Part shown: one piece after another, positions 1 to 10,036 of the stretch
Layout of the letters: the number at the start of each line of letters is the position of its first letter
How positions within the stretch are numbered: the stretch's first letter is position 1
NCBI GenBank assembly: GCA_030268105.1
Contig: BSDZ01000014.1
Coordinates: 1,007,501 to 1,071,500, forward strand
Source: Volvox africanus
Taxonomy: Eukaryota > Chlorophyta > Chlorophyceae > Chlamydomonadales > Volvocaceae
Reading direction: 5' to 3'
Length of the DNA: 64,000 nucleotides
Made by a program: the position numbers and the translations under genes
The notes under the pieces: model-generated
Told to the model about the DNA's origin: nothing
What the model saw: only the letters and a program-made list of their open reading frames with translations
Databases searched by the model: none

Positions 1-960
1 GAAAAGAGGGATGATGTGTGCAAAGAGATGTCATTTGTATGACAACAGAGCCGAAGGCACATTTATAAGGAATGCAAGGAAGGGAAGAAAGGAAGGATAG
101 TATCTGGCAAGTTCGGGAATTGAAGTTAATAGCATGAAATATAAGTGGCTTGAGGCCAGGTGGAACCGGTGGCAAGCTGGGTGGGAACTGGCGAAAAGGG
201 CAGGATCAAAGGGTAGACTTTCGGTGGGCGGCCCCAAGGACGTGAATACCAAGGGCAGCAGGGGTCATAAAGGAACGGCAGGACCAAGAAGGCCAGGAAA
301 CAAAGTGCTAGGAAAAATTATCCGCCATAATGGAGCTCATCCATGGAAGGACATCTTGGTTCCATGCTTTATCTGTTGAGTAAGAGATTTAATGACCCCC
401 AAACCCCATTTGCTCCTCCAGTGGCGCATTGTACCATATGAAGTGTATCGGCTCCTGGATGACCAGCCACCACCATTACAGCAGCAGCAACACCAGGACC
501 AGAACGAGTTGCAAGAGCACAAAGTTTTCGGCAACAAGGGAGACCATATGCCGCTGTTGCTGGGTGAAGGTGGGGAAGCGGTGATGCAGGATGTTGTGCG
601 GCGGCGGAGGCCAGCTGGAGCATGGACATGTTCTCAGCTAGGGTGAGTGGCTCCTAGGACCTTTTAGCATGCGACGTGACCTCAAGGTAAATGGACGGAC
701 GGCGGGCTACCGGGGCTTCACAAATCACAGGGGTTCATGGGTATGGGATAACTTAGGAGTATTAGGACAAATGCTCTTGGAAACAGCCCATTTATGGATG
801 GGGTGGAATCAACCGTGGAACCCGCGTGAGCCGTGGAACAGTGGAACCCGTTTGTTCACAGAGTCAGTTATCTGTTACTGCCCCTGGAATTGATGCGCCA
901 CCAATTTTGTTTGCCACAGTACCGGGTCAGGTTGTGACCGCCCTCAAAGCCGCATAGAGG
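1..960. other. No gene recognised
   Basis: Several short open frames overlap here on both strands, but none has a recognisable domain or convincing splice sites. A glutamine- and proline-rich stretch near 450-520 comes from CAG-like codons. Nothing can be assigned. Confidence 0.4.
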
Positions 961-1050
961 CAGCCGGAGTCCAATATGCACGTCAGCGGGGATCCCAATG
1001 AACCAGTCACCAGGTTAAAGCGTGCGTTGGATGGCCTATATGGCAAAATC
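961..1050 (+). pseudogene. Copia reverse transcriptase scrap
   Basis: The reading GDPNEPVTRLKRALDGLYG near 991-1047 resembles the Copia RT segment that precedes the conserved RLKKALYGLKQ block. The frame has a stop just upstream and no RT sequence continues downstream, so this would be a short relic of about 30 codons. The match is short and could be fortuitous. Confidence 0.3.
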
Positions 1051-2884
1051 AGAACTTTGAGGTACGATTTCGTGGGTTTCGTTGTCAATGCTGTCTGTTG
1101 TGTATCGGGACTGTTTGCCTCAGTTTGGTTTTATGTTCATGTTTTCTGGTTCTGGGACCCTACATCCTTCACCGTCGCCTCAGCTTCTTCTTCTCTGCGA
1201 TGTAATTATAAGAGGCTGCGCCCAGCAAGGATAATTGAACTCCACGCTTACAAGAGTCAGTGGAGCCACCATATCAGTGTATATCTTTTATTCGATTTTG
1301 TTATTTGGCTTGACACGTCTTTGAAGCTGTATGTATGTATATGTATCTCACGATCCTGTTTGGCGTTCTGCTTAACGCACATCCGTCTGACCAGATCAAA
1401 CCGTTTAAGGTAATATATACATTTGAACCTGTGGGGCTCTTTTACAAGGAACATCTTATGCTACTTACCGAGGAGGCCATTTATTGTCACATGGCCTGCC
1501 GCATGGTCCTCGTGAGTGCATGTGCACATGTATATACCTATAATTGCAAATATATATATCCATACACACACACACACACACACATTTTTCACACAAGAGG
1601 TGGACCAAAGGAAGAGTATACTTGCAAGCCACGTAAGATCGTCGAAGTAGATGTTGTATAGTGTCCTCGGCGAACTCTGTGTACAACCAGGTGCAAGCAG
1701 AGAGGTCGCACAAGGAACAAAACACGGTGATAGTCTGGCCGCTGGCAGAGGTTTGTTACTGTCATTGCCGATAGTTTTTTTGGCAGTTGCGGGCATAAGT
1801 GGCCACTGCCTCTCTTCGTGATTCTTAATCGTGGGCAAACACAGCATACATATTTGGTGGCTTATTTGGTGGCTTTCATGTCAATGTCCAATTCGTGATT
1901 GCCAGTTCTGGCTTCTTCCAATCTGTCGCTTTGTATTTTGAGTGCCGTTGGCCTGGGTTCATCGGCTGGCTAGTGGCTGACTTGCTTGTTGGAGCTTTCA
2001 ATTATTGTCCTGCAGTGGCATCGAAGCCACTTCTGACAAGTTGTAGACGGCTTTTTGCAGTGCCAAAAAATTGCGTTTGTGTGTGCATTATTGTGAAAAT
2101 GCGTTGCATAAACTATTGCTGCTGCTGCTGTTAGGGGCATTCCTTATTGCCATGGAGAAAGCCGGGATAGTTGACAAACTGAGATTATACGACAACAGGG
2201 CAATTGTGTGAGGAGGTTCCCAGCAAAACGATAAGCCATTGTTCTTGCTTGGATAGCTTGGTTGTAATTGTGTTTTTTTATGTCAAGGTACTACTCATCC
2301 CCATAAGATGAGAACGTACCACAGGTCCTCAAAAGTGAAAGTGAGGTCATACTGCGATGCATAATGCATAATATAACTGCATGTATAATGTATATTTTGC
2401 ATTGACATTGCATGATCGCATACATAATGGCAACACTGACATGATCCGTTTATCATGGAGCAAAGTGAGTAAATCAGACGCCATATGCCTCTGCATGCGA
2501 ATAATAATTGTATAATATGGCGCCCTAGTTTGCACGTCATGAGTTACTGGTTTCCGCAACCCTATAGGTGAGCATGAGCTGCAAAGCCAACTATGCAGGA
2601 ATCTATGTCTGCACATAGATTATACCATTGCACGCAATAAGAGGCATAGCATTGATGCAATACATGACATCCTTGCTGTGGATCAGAGTGGTGTCAAAGT
2701 GTTGGATAAGATGCAGAATCCCTGTGGACTTGTACCGCTTGGCCATAATTTGAGTAAATAATGCTCGTTGCAGCCTGTCAAATCATCAAGTATTTATCAT
2801 CTAACTATTCTCTTCTATCTAAAGCCTGAGCTTTTGGTTAGAGGATAAAGCTTTGGCTCTGCCAGCCTTTGCACTTTGACTCAA
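1051..2884. other. No gene recognised; (AC)n microsatellite at 1564-1584
   Basis: About 1.8 kb without a supportable gene. It holds an AC dinucleotide run of 21 nt at 1564-1584 next to a TA-rich stretch, and a short CTG run near 2117-2131. Small open frames across these runs encode only CVCV-type low-complexity sequence. Confidence 0.5.
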
Positions 2885-3330
2885 ATCAACGATTGTATTA
2901 TTATTATGATGATGATTACTCCGCCCTTGCGGGCTGGCGTGTATTATGGGGATCTCCGGAATTTTAACCGAGTGGGCACGCGTACCTCAGCGTCTTCATC
3001 TGAGGCCGCTAGAGATCACCTGTTTTTTGGTTACGCAGAGTTTCCTTGCTCTCTACGGCCCCTATCCATGTGCCAGCCCCTTCGGATCTACTGGCATTTA
3101 GGTGGGTGTCAAACTACCCCGCACCATCAGCCCAGTTACGGGCCTCAGATGCGCACTTCACGGGCTATGCATTTAACCCTCTCTAACGCCGGGGGCGGAC
3201 TCGGACCCAACTCCGTAGAATCGGGCTATCCAAGCTGCATTCCCCCTACGCCATTTTGCCCCGACCCAGATTCGAACTCAAGCTCGGATCCTTAGGGAAT
3301 GGCCTTGAGAGGCGGATATCAACGATTGTA
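2885..3330 (-). mobile_element. SINE-like retroposon with 13-bp target-site duplication
   Basis: The 13-mer ATCAACGATTGTA occurs exactly at 2885-2897 and 3318-3330, bracketing a 420-bp body. On the - strand the body begins at 3317. Near its 5' end (about 3263-3279) is a tRNA B-box-like stretch GAGTTCGAATCTGGGTC. It ends in a simple AT-rich tail, seen on the + strand as TATTATTATTATGATGATG at 2895-2914. An exact long duplication, an internal Pol III-type box at the 5' end and a simple-repeat tail are the usual marks of a SINE mobilised by a LINE. I could not find a convincing A box. The long open frame across it looks incidental. Confidence 0.65.
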
Positions 3331-3641
3331 ACCTAGCTTTCCCGATTCTGTGCACATAAGTTAGTTTTTTCCATTTGCACAAGCTTTACTCTAAGTTGAG
3401 TTTATGTGCTTGAGTGAGAGGTACACTGTTTGTGTGTAGGATAGGGGGGTACATCACCCGTGGCCACTAACCTGGCAGTCCCTACCTTCCCCGGTGTTTC
3501 GGGGCACCCTCATCCAGTCTCCCATGCCGACTTCTCCGAAATCAGTGGTTTTCCCAGGTTCAGCACCCACCACCAGCATCCAGCGGAATCTGCCGAATCA
3601 ACTAAGGCGTCAACTCCGCTACTGGTCAGCTCGCAGGTCAC
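3331..3641. other. Unassigned sequence before the Gypsy stack
   Basis: An open frame from 3460 rich in Pro, Ser and His runs straight into the LTR that starts at 3642. It may be the truncated edge of an unidentified gene or gag, but no domain is recognisable. Confidence 0.3.
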
Positions 3642-4312
3642 TGTTGTATTACGGTTCGATTACCGCCTATGCGCAGGTCAATGGACTCTACAAGGCGATA
3701 AGTGAACGTAATAAATGCATACTAGTTATGAATGTATATTTCCATATATGTAGCTAGTTTGATCGCCATGCATTGCGACTTGCCACATCGCACTACCAGC
3801 TGCATCGCTGATACGCCTAACATACAAATGCTCGGAGAAGCATAGGCGCGTTGCATAATTATGACATGAGCTGTTAAGTAATAATATTTGCTATATTATT
3901 ACGCCATCGCTGGCATACTTAATGTGTGAGTGTGACGAGCATCTAAGTCGCAGTGGTCGATCGGCAACCGGATATCGCTATTCGGACTCTTGCATCTTGC
4001 GGACGCTATGAAGGCTTAATTGTCGGAATACGCAGATATCGAAGCCCTGTGTTAGGGTTTATCACGCTTAGGATTGACCTCCTAGTGTGAGTTGTACTGC
4101 ATATCGATATCGCGCATATAATAGATGCGAGGACGGCCATGTACAGCAGAACATCTTCGTATGCTATCGGAACACGCCTGTGTTCAATTGGACTATTGCT
4201 ATTTGCTCTGCTATTGCGGCCCAAGCCAAGCCTGAGCTTCGCCATTCACGGCCCGCTGGGTCTGACGGCCGATCATATCATTGCATCCTTTGATCATTGT
4301 AAGTTATATCTT
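3642..4312 (+). mobile_element. Gypsy LTR, + orientation, truncated at its 3' end
   Basis: It begins TGTTGTATTACGGTTCGAT, matching the coding-strand start of the other LTRs here (TGTTGTACCACGGTTCGATC). It contains the family's palindromic blocks (AATAATATT... near 3880 and the imperfect GGATATCGCTATTCGG near 3970). It stops near 4312, short of the expected ATACAACA end, where it meets an LTR fragment of the opposite orientation. Confidence 0.7.
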
Positions 4313-4506
4313 TCATACGGCTGATGGTGATATGCTGGAATAGCTCAGGCCAATAATAAATGAGTATAACATATATATGTCAAGGAGATGGAGTTAAGTA
4401 CGTGAGTACTTATCCAAAGTAGCATTGAGGTGACTTCGGTCTCTAGGCGACCGTCCTCGCACCTATCATACTCACGATGCCGATGTGCAGTACAAATCCC
4501 ACTGGA
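4313..4506 (-). mobile_element. Internal LTR fragment fused to element A RT
   Basis: This matches the middle of the LTR at 5207-6021 (GCTGGAATAGCTCAGGCC and ACTTCGGTCTCTAGGCG blocks). It joins Gypsy coding sequence at 4500-4506 through the shared heptamer CACTGGA. In coding orientation the RT of element A runs directly into the middle of an LTR. This is what a microhomology deletion of RNase H, integrase and the LTR start would leave. Confidence 0.65.
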
Positions 4507-5206
4507 GCTCTTCAAATGCCCGTTGACACTCAGGTGTCCATGATTCGAGCAAAATGAAGCCTCCTTTCCTCGTCAAGGGCCGCAAGGATATGGAATATTT
4601 GTCAATAAACTTACGGAAGTAGTTAGTCAAGCCCAGGAACTGGCGTAGCTCCGTGAGGTTCTGAGCACGGGCCAGTCGTGAACCACGGCTACCTTCCGTG
4701 GGTCCATGCTTATCCGATTGGCCGACACGATGTGGCCCAAATACTCCAACTGAGGCTGCGCCCAAAAACATTTGGCGCGTTTGGCAAACAATTGCTCCCG
4801 CATCATCACCTCAAGCATGAGCTTGAGATGCTCCAGGTGCTCCTCGCACGTTTTGGAATAGATTAGAATATCATCCAAATAGCACACGACAAACCTGTCA
4901 ATATATGGCCCGAACATGCGGTCCATCACTGTTTGAAATGTGGCCGGCGCATTTGTAAGTCCAAACGACAAGACCGTGTACTCAAAATGACCAAAGGGGG
5001 TCCAAAAAGCGGTTTTTGGAATATCAGAGGCAGTGATGTGTATCTGATTATACCCCTGTTGCAGGTCAATTGAGGAAAAGTAAGCTGAGCCTTTCAGCTT
5101 ATCGAGCAGGTCATCAATGTGTGGGACCTTGTAGCACATACGGTTGGGCCCTAACACACAGAGGGCCTATCGATAGGCTCAGGGTGACTCTGCCCATGAT
5201 GGGATG
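4501..5206 (-). pseudogene. Gypsy element A: protease-RT remnant
   Basis: Reading leftwards, this holds the end of the protease region (GKHPIMGRVTLSLS), an abrupt jump to the RT (KVPHIDDLLDKLKG), then RT with FSSIDLQQGYNQ, YLDDILIYS and the connection domain up to ESWTPECQRAFEEL. Compared with element C about 230 codons between protease and RT are missing. A frame change occurs near 4640-4690. The right edge at 5206 is the GGATG duplication created when element B inserted; the same protease resumes at 14228. It is a dead remnant. Confidence 0.85.
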
Positions 5207-6021
5207 TGTTGTATCCTTCCTTCTTCAATCATGCACTGAATCTGCACGTCTGGATGTTAGCTAAGTGCACACCAAGCTTACGAACAGCAAGGCGATCCAA
5301 TGCGAGTAAAGTGACAGTGGAAGACTCAACAATAAGGAAAGATCCAACTTACAATAGTCTTCGTTTACAGATTGGTAGTCGGCCGTCAGACCCCGCGGGC
5401 AATGTTCATCATCCGGCTGAAGATGCTATGCTGGAATAGCTCAGGCCGAATATAAATGCATATAACGTATGTATACGAATTAGATTGTGTTAAGTACACG
5501 AGTACTTAATCCAAAATAGTGTCGAGCCGACTTCGGTCTCTAGGCGGCCGTCCTCTCACCTATCACGTCGTGATACCGATGTGCAGTACAGGTCTCACTG
5601 GATTCCGATCTCAAGTGTGAGTACCTTCGTAGCACTATTCTGAATATCGCGTAATCCGTGATATTATTGGATGCAATACATGCAATATGCGAAGGTCCGA
5701 ATATCGATATTCGGTTGCCGACCCAACCATAGCGATCGTCACGTTCTCGCATACGTGTATGGTTGATGACACGGATGAGGTAATAATATTTAAAGTATTA
5801 TTACGTGATATATTATGCCAACAGATAGATCGCGCATTAATTATCAGCCTCGAGTCAAACATGTTGACCGACAGCGCGATGTCGTAGATGATAATGCAAC
5901 GTGCCTGATTAGCTAGATATACTCGAATATATCATGCTAATATAATTGTATCATGCTTCATAATGCTCGAATGTATTGTGGTCTACTTCGGTGTGAACGG
6001 TGATTGAACCGGCTTACAACA
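5207..6021 (-). mobile_element. Gypsy element B 3' LTR (type A, 815 bp)
   Basis: On the + strand it runs from TGTTGTATCC to TTACAACA, the TG...CA ends expected of an LTR. GGATG precedes it at 5202-5206 and recurs at 14228-14232, just past the partner LTR. Directly right of it lies the complement of a purine tract (GGGAGGGGGGATAGT), so this is the 3' LTR of a - strand element. It contains two palindromes, CCGAATATCGATATTCGG at 5697-5714 and TAATAATA/TATTATTA arms at 5781-5803. Its length equals that of the solo LTR at 26130-26944. Confidence 0.9.
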
Positions 6022-6060
6022 ACTATCCCCCCTCCCATATGCAGCGAGGACGCTGCATCG
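6022..6060 (-). promoter_or_regulatory. Polypurine tract and hairpin of element B
   Basis: The coding strand shows GGGAGGGGGGATAGT immediately before the 3' LTR, the expected primer site for plus-strand DNA synthesis. Just upstream is a perfect hairpin, ATGCAGCG-AGGA-CGCTGCAT on the + strand at 6039-6058. Element C has the same arms with the loop reversed. Confidence 0.7.
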
Positions 6061-7208
6061 AACAGCATTGACTGCAGAGATCATTGGGTCTGCGTGGCAC
6101 ATAGACGAGCTTCCTCCAATAGGGGCTTCATTTCTGGCGAGAAGTTACTCATCGGCTTCCACGAGTTGTGCTCGCTAGAATAGCCAGTCCACTTAACCAG
6201 ATACTCATGCACCTTCTGCTTTCGTCGCTGTCGACCTATGCGACGAACCCGATAATCCAGTATCCGCTCCACATCATACACCTTTTGCTTACCTGTGATC
6301 CAGGTCTCAGGACCGGGGTCCATTACTGCAGGGACACCGATGCCCCTATGCGACGAACCCAATAATCCAGTATCCGCTCCACATCATACACCTTTTGCTT
6401 ACCTGTGATCCAGGTCTCGGGACCGGGGTCCATTACTGCAGGGGCATCGGTGTCGTTTGTAACGGGTGCTGTGCCGTGATAAGGACGGATGAGAGAGATA
6501 TGGAACGTGGGGTGAATATTCATGTCAGAGGGTAGGGATAGCTCCACAGCTACATTCCCTACCATGTGAACAACGGGATAAGGACCAATCCAGCGAGATA
6601 CTAATTTTCGGGAACCATCGGCGAGCGAACGCAAGTTCTTAGTGCTCAATAATACCATTTGTCCCACCTAAAATGTTACGTCTCGTTTGGATTTATCATA
6701 GTAGTCCGTCGTCCATTGTTGTGCCGCATCCAAACATGCCTTCACGTCTGTCATGCGGGATAGGAACGACTTGGCAAAGGTTTTAGCCGCCGGAATATTT
6801 ATCTCCAACTCTCACCACACGGGTAGCGCAGGATGGAATCCATAATTCAGAAAGAAGGGGCTTTGACCTGTAGAGCGATTAACAGCGTTGTTAAGCGCAA
6901 ATTCTGCTGAAGTCAGGAACGTATCCCAAACAGAGGGTGTGCGTCCCACGAAATTCCTTAACATGTTGCCCAACGTGCGATTTGTGCGTTCGGTTTGCCC
7001 ATCTGATTGTGGATGATATGCTGTGCTCAAATGAACGCGCATACCGACAAGTTCACATAGCGCTTCCCAAAACTCACACGTGAATTGACCACCGCGATCA
7101 GATATCACATTTTTAGGAACGCCATGCAATCGGACTACATTATCGAAGAATAATCGTGCTGTTTGCTCAGCGGTGCAAGACGAGGTGCAGGGGGCTAAGT
7201 GAACCATC
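6061..7208 (-). pseudogene. Gypsy element B: integrase and chromodomain remnant
   Basis: In coding order this holds the integrase core from HLAPCTSS (7207 leftwards), VISDRGGQFTCEFWEAL, HPQSDGQTERTNRT (catalytic Asp and Glu both present), the GPY/F-like region RWIGPYPVVHMVGN, and a C-terminal chromodomain (VERILDYRV... EYLVKWTGYSSEHNSW). The chromodomain places it among chromoviruses, whose chromodomain is thought to direct insertion towards marked chromatin. A 110-bp tandem duplication shifts the frame within the chromodomain. A stop (TAG) replaces a Leu codon before VGQMVLL. The right edge is the insertion point of element C. Confidence 0.85.
6241..6460. repeat. 110-bp tandem duplication in element B
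   Basis: CGACGAACCC at 6241 recurs at 6351 and nearly all the following ~100 bp is repeated with a few substitutions. Because 110 is not a multiple of three, the copy breaks the chromodomain reading frame. Confidence 0.85.
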
Positions 7209-8042
7209 TGTTGTACCTCTCCTTCGGGTTTGCTCATAAGTATCTGCACGTCTGAAGGCTTTCAACACCGATGCGCGAGCACTTGCAAGTACAGCAAGGC
7301 AAGCGAGAGCAAACAGAGACAGCGGAAGACTTCAAGACAAGAAGAGATATAACTTACAATTTTACAGACCGAAGTGATGCAATGGACGTAATCGCCGTCA
7401 GCACCGGAAGCAAGCAATCATCACGCGGCAGTGATAAACGAAGTTCAGGCTTAGCTCGGGCTAAGTAGAAGAGCGTATAGCAATAATAGTGTAGAACACA
7501 CGAGTGTTCTCCGGTATCAAATGTCTTGTCTTACTTAGCCGTCCTCGCATCTGTTATACTCGCAGCATCGCGACACCGTACGACTCACACTAGGAGGCCG
7601 ATCCTAAGTGTGACAACCCTACTGTGTATAGGCGATGTCCACGTATAACAACCGATAAGCCTTTCCGGCATTCACATGATGCAAGGGTCTGAATAACGAT
7701 ATTCGGTTGCAAGGCATGTATCGCGACGGGTGCGGCGCTCTCAACGTGTGCTGTAATGATGTAATATTATATCAAATAATATTACTTATCGTTTCATAGC
7801 ACGAGCATAATGCGCACTTCAATGATTCGGGATTTCATGCATGCTAGGCGGATTTGTCATGATGCGATGTCGCGATGAACAATGGTGACATGCCAAATAC
7901 ATATATAAATGTATACGAATACATTTATATCATGCAAGTTCATTCATATGCATTGATCGTTCATGCGTTCATCAAAATAGCATTTCACCTTGTAGCGTCG
8001 CATCGACCTACGCATCGGCGGGAAACGAACTGTGGCACAACA
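7209..8042 (-). mobile_element. Gypsy element C 3' LTR (type B, 834 bp)
   Basis: It runs TGTTGTACC...GGCACAACA on the + strand and is flanked on the right by the complement of a purine tract (GGGAGGGGGGATAAT), so it is the 3' LTR of a - strand element. The left flank is CCATC in the integrase of element B. Element C's own integrase reads CCATCTTAGTC at the homologous place, which shows the site was intact before insertion. Type B differs from type A along much of its length but shares its termini and overall plan. Confidence 0.85.
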
Positions 8043-8080
8043 ATTATCCCCCCTCCCGTATGCAGCGTCCTCGCTGCTTC
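8043..8080 (-). promoter_or_regulatory. Polypurine tract and hairpin of element C
   Basis: The coding strand carries GGGAGGGGGGATAAT abutting the LTR. The + strand shows GCAGCG-TCCT-CGCTGC at 8062-8077, the same arms as in element B (6041-6056) but with the loop complemented. Confidence 0.7.
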
Positions 8081-8623
8081 ATACAGCATCGACTGCAGGG
8101 GTCATTGGGCTTGCGTGGCACGTTTGCGGGCTTCTTCAAGCAGAGGTTTCATGTCCTGCGAGAAGTTGCGTGCCGGTTCCCACGAGTTGTGCTCGCTGGT
8201 ATACCCTGTCCACTTGACCAAGTACTCGTGTACTGTCCGCTTACGTTGGTGTCGGCCCACATGACGCACGCGATAATCTAACACCCGCTCCACATCGTAA
8301 AACTTCTGTTTGCCAGCGATCCAGGTCTCGGGAACTGGTTCAATCGCTGCAGGGGCGTTAGCAGGCTCAGGGACGGGTTCTGAACCACGATAAGGACGGA
8401 CAAGCAATACGTGAAACGTGGGGTGAATGGTCATATCAGTGGGCAATGCAAGCTCAACAGCCACATTCCCAACCATGCGCACGACAGGATATGGACCAAT
8501 CCAGCGGGGTAAGAGTTTTCGGGATCCATCGGCCAAGATACGCAAGTTCTTGGTGCTCAGCAACACAAGTTGCCCTTCCAAAAACGTTACATCCTGCTTG
8601 GATTTGTTGTAGTACTCCGTCGT
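8081..8623 (-). pseudogene. Gypsy element C: integrase tail and chromodomain
   Basis: The frame runs from EGQLVLLSTKNLR through RWIGPYPVVRMVGNVAVEL (integrase C-terminal GPY/F-like module) to a complete chromodomain (VERVLDYRVRHVG... EYLVKWTGYTSEHNSWEP) and ends with TQAQ at 8102. It is separated from the integrase core by one in-frame TGA near 8624, where element B keeps a Trp codon. The chromodomain is otherwise intact, which contrasts with the frame-shifted one in element B. Confidence 0.85.
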
Positions 8624-10036
8624 TCATTGCTGCGCCGCGTCCAAACACGCCTTCGCGTCTGTGATACGGGACATATAAGACTTGGCAAAAAGCTTAATAG
8701 CAGGCACGTTCACTTCCAACTCACGCCACACAGGTAGCGTGGGATGAAATCCATAATTGAGAAAGAACGGCCTTTTGCCTGTGGAGCGGTTAACAGCGTT
8801 GTTAAGCGTGAATTCTGCCGCAGTCAAATACGTATCCCAAATGAGGGGTGTGCAACCAGCATAATTGCGCAACATATCACCCAACGTGCGGTTTGTGCGT
8901 TTGGTTTGACCATCAGTCTGAGGGTGGTACACTGTGCTCAGGTTGACGCGCATGCCAACTAGCTTGCAGAGCGCTTCCAAAAACTTAGACGTGAATTGCC
9001 CCCTGCGGTCCGAGATCACGTTTTTGGGAACACCGTGTAACCGAACCACATTGTTGAAAAATCGTGCCGTTTGCTCAGTCGTGTAGGACGATGTACATGG
9101 TGCTAGGTGGACCATCTTAGTCAGACGATCGACCATTACGAACACCGCATCATATCCCCACTCAGTTTTGGGCAGCGCGACTACAAAGTCCATGGAAACA
9201 CTTACCGGACAAAGCCTTATTGCGCTGGCACAGACTGCATGTCTGTAAGAAGTTCGCCGCATCTTTAGCCAAGCGAGACCACCAGAATGAACGTTGCACC
9301 AACTCGACCAACCGCTTGCTACCAGGTGTCCTGCTAACGGGTCCTCGTGGAACCGTGCAAGGATATCGTAGCGTAGCGTGTCGTCGTTCGGAACGACGAT
9401 TTGCGTAGCTGCACCCTCCGTCCGTAGCCAAAGGCCATTCTGCTTGCGAAGGTATTCCACATTAGCCGGCTCCAAGAACCAGGCATCTGCGTTGTAGGCA
9501 ACCTTCAACCGCTCCGCCAGGTCCGTCGCGATCGGCACCTCCTCGTTACACGGTCGCACGACGGGCGCTGCCAAAATCGCAGCGTGTAGTGACGGATGTC
9601 GACTGAGAGCATCGGCAGTATTAAGTTTACCAGAAATGTACTCCCAGGTGCAGTCGAACCTAGCTAGGTATTCCATCCACCTAGCCTGACGGCGGTTCGA
9701 CGTCGGAACGCTTTGCAAAAACGTTAGGGGCTTGTGGTCAGTCTTTAAAGTAAATGGGCGTCCCTCGAGGTAACAGCGCCATTCCTTCAAAGCATGCAGC
9801 ACTGCCAGAAGCTCCTGTTCCCCAGTGGTGTAGCGAATCTCCGCACCAGAAAACTTCTTACTCGTGAAGGCGATCGGTCGCCCTTCCTGTAATAATACAG
9901 CGCCGCTTCCAAATACTGAGGCATCAGATACCACCTCAACATGAAACGGCAACGAGTAGTCAGGAATGCAAGGGTGACATCTTCGGCAACAGTTTGCTTG
10001 AGCTCTTCGAATGCCCGCTGGCATTGCGACGTCCAC
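8624..10036 (-). pseudogene. Gypsy element C: RNase H and integrase
   Basis: The first 150 codons carry the RNase H (VVSDASVFGSGAVLLQ, YTTGEQELLAVL, LKTDHKPLTFLQ). The remainder is integrase: the HHCC finger is partly in another frame (CSLCQRN near 9230), so two compensating shifts occur between about 9160 and 9430. Next come SMDFVVALPK with the first catalytic Asp, VISDRRGQF with the second, and HPQTDGQTKRTNRT. In the last motif the catalytic Glu seen in element B (GQTERTNRT) is Lys, so this integrase would be inactive even with frames repaired. It overlaps the RT frame by about 250 bp in another frame, marking a frameshift near 9950-10030. Confidence 0.88.

Noticed and set aside
1461..1847. 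128-codon - strand frame with CVCVCV
   Set aside because: It crosses the (CA)n run and has no recognisable domain.
2876..3295. 139-codon + strand frame
   Set aside because: It covers the SINE-like element including its simple tail and shows no domain.
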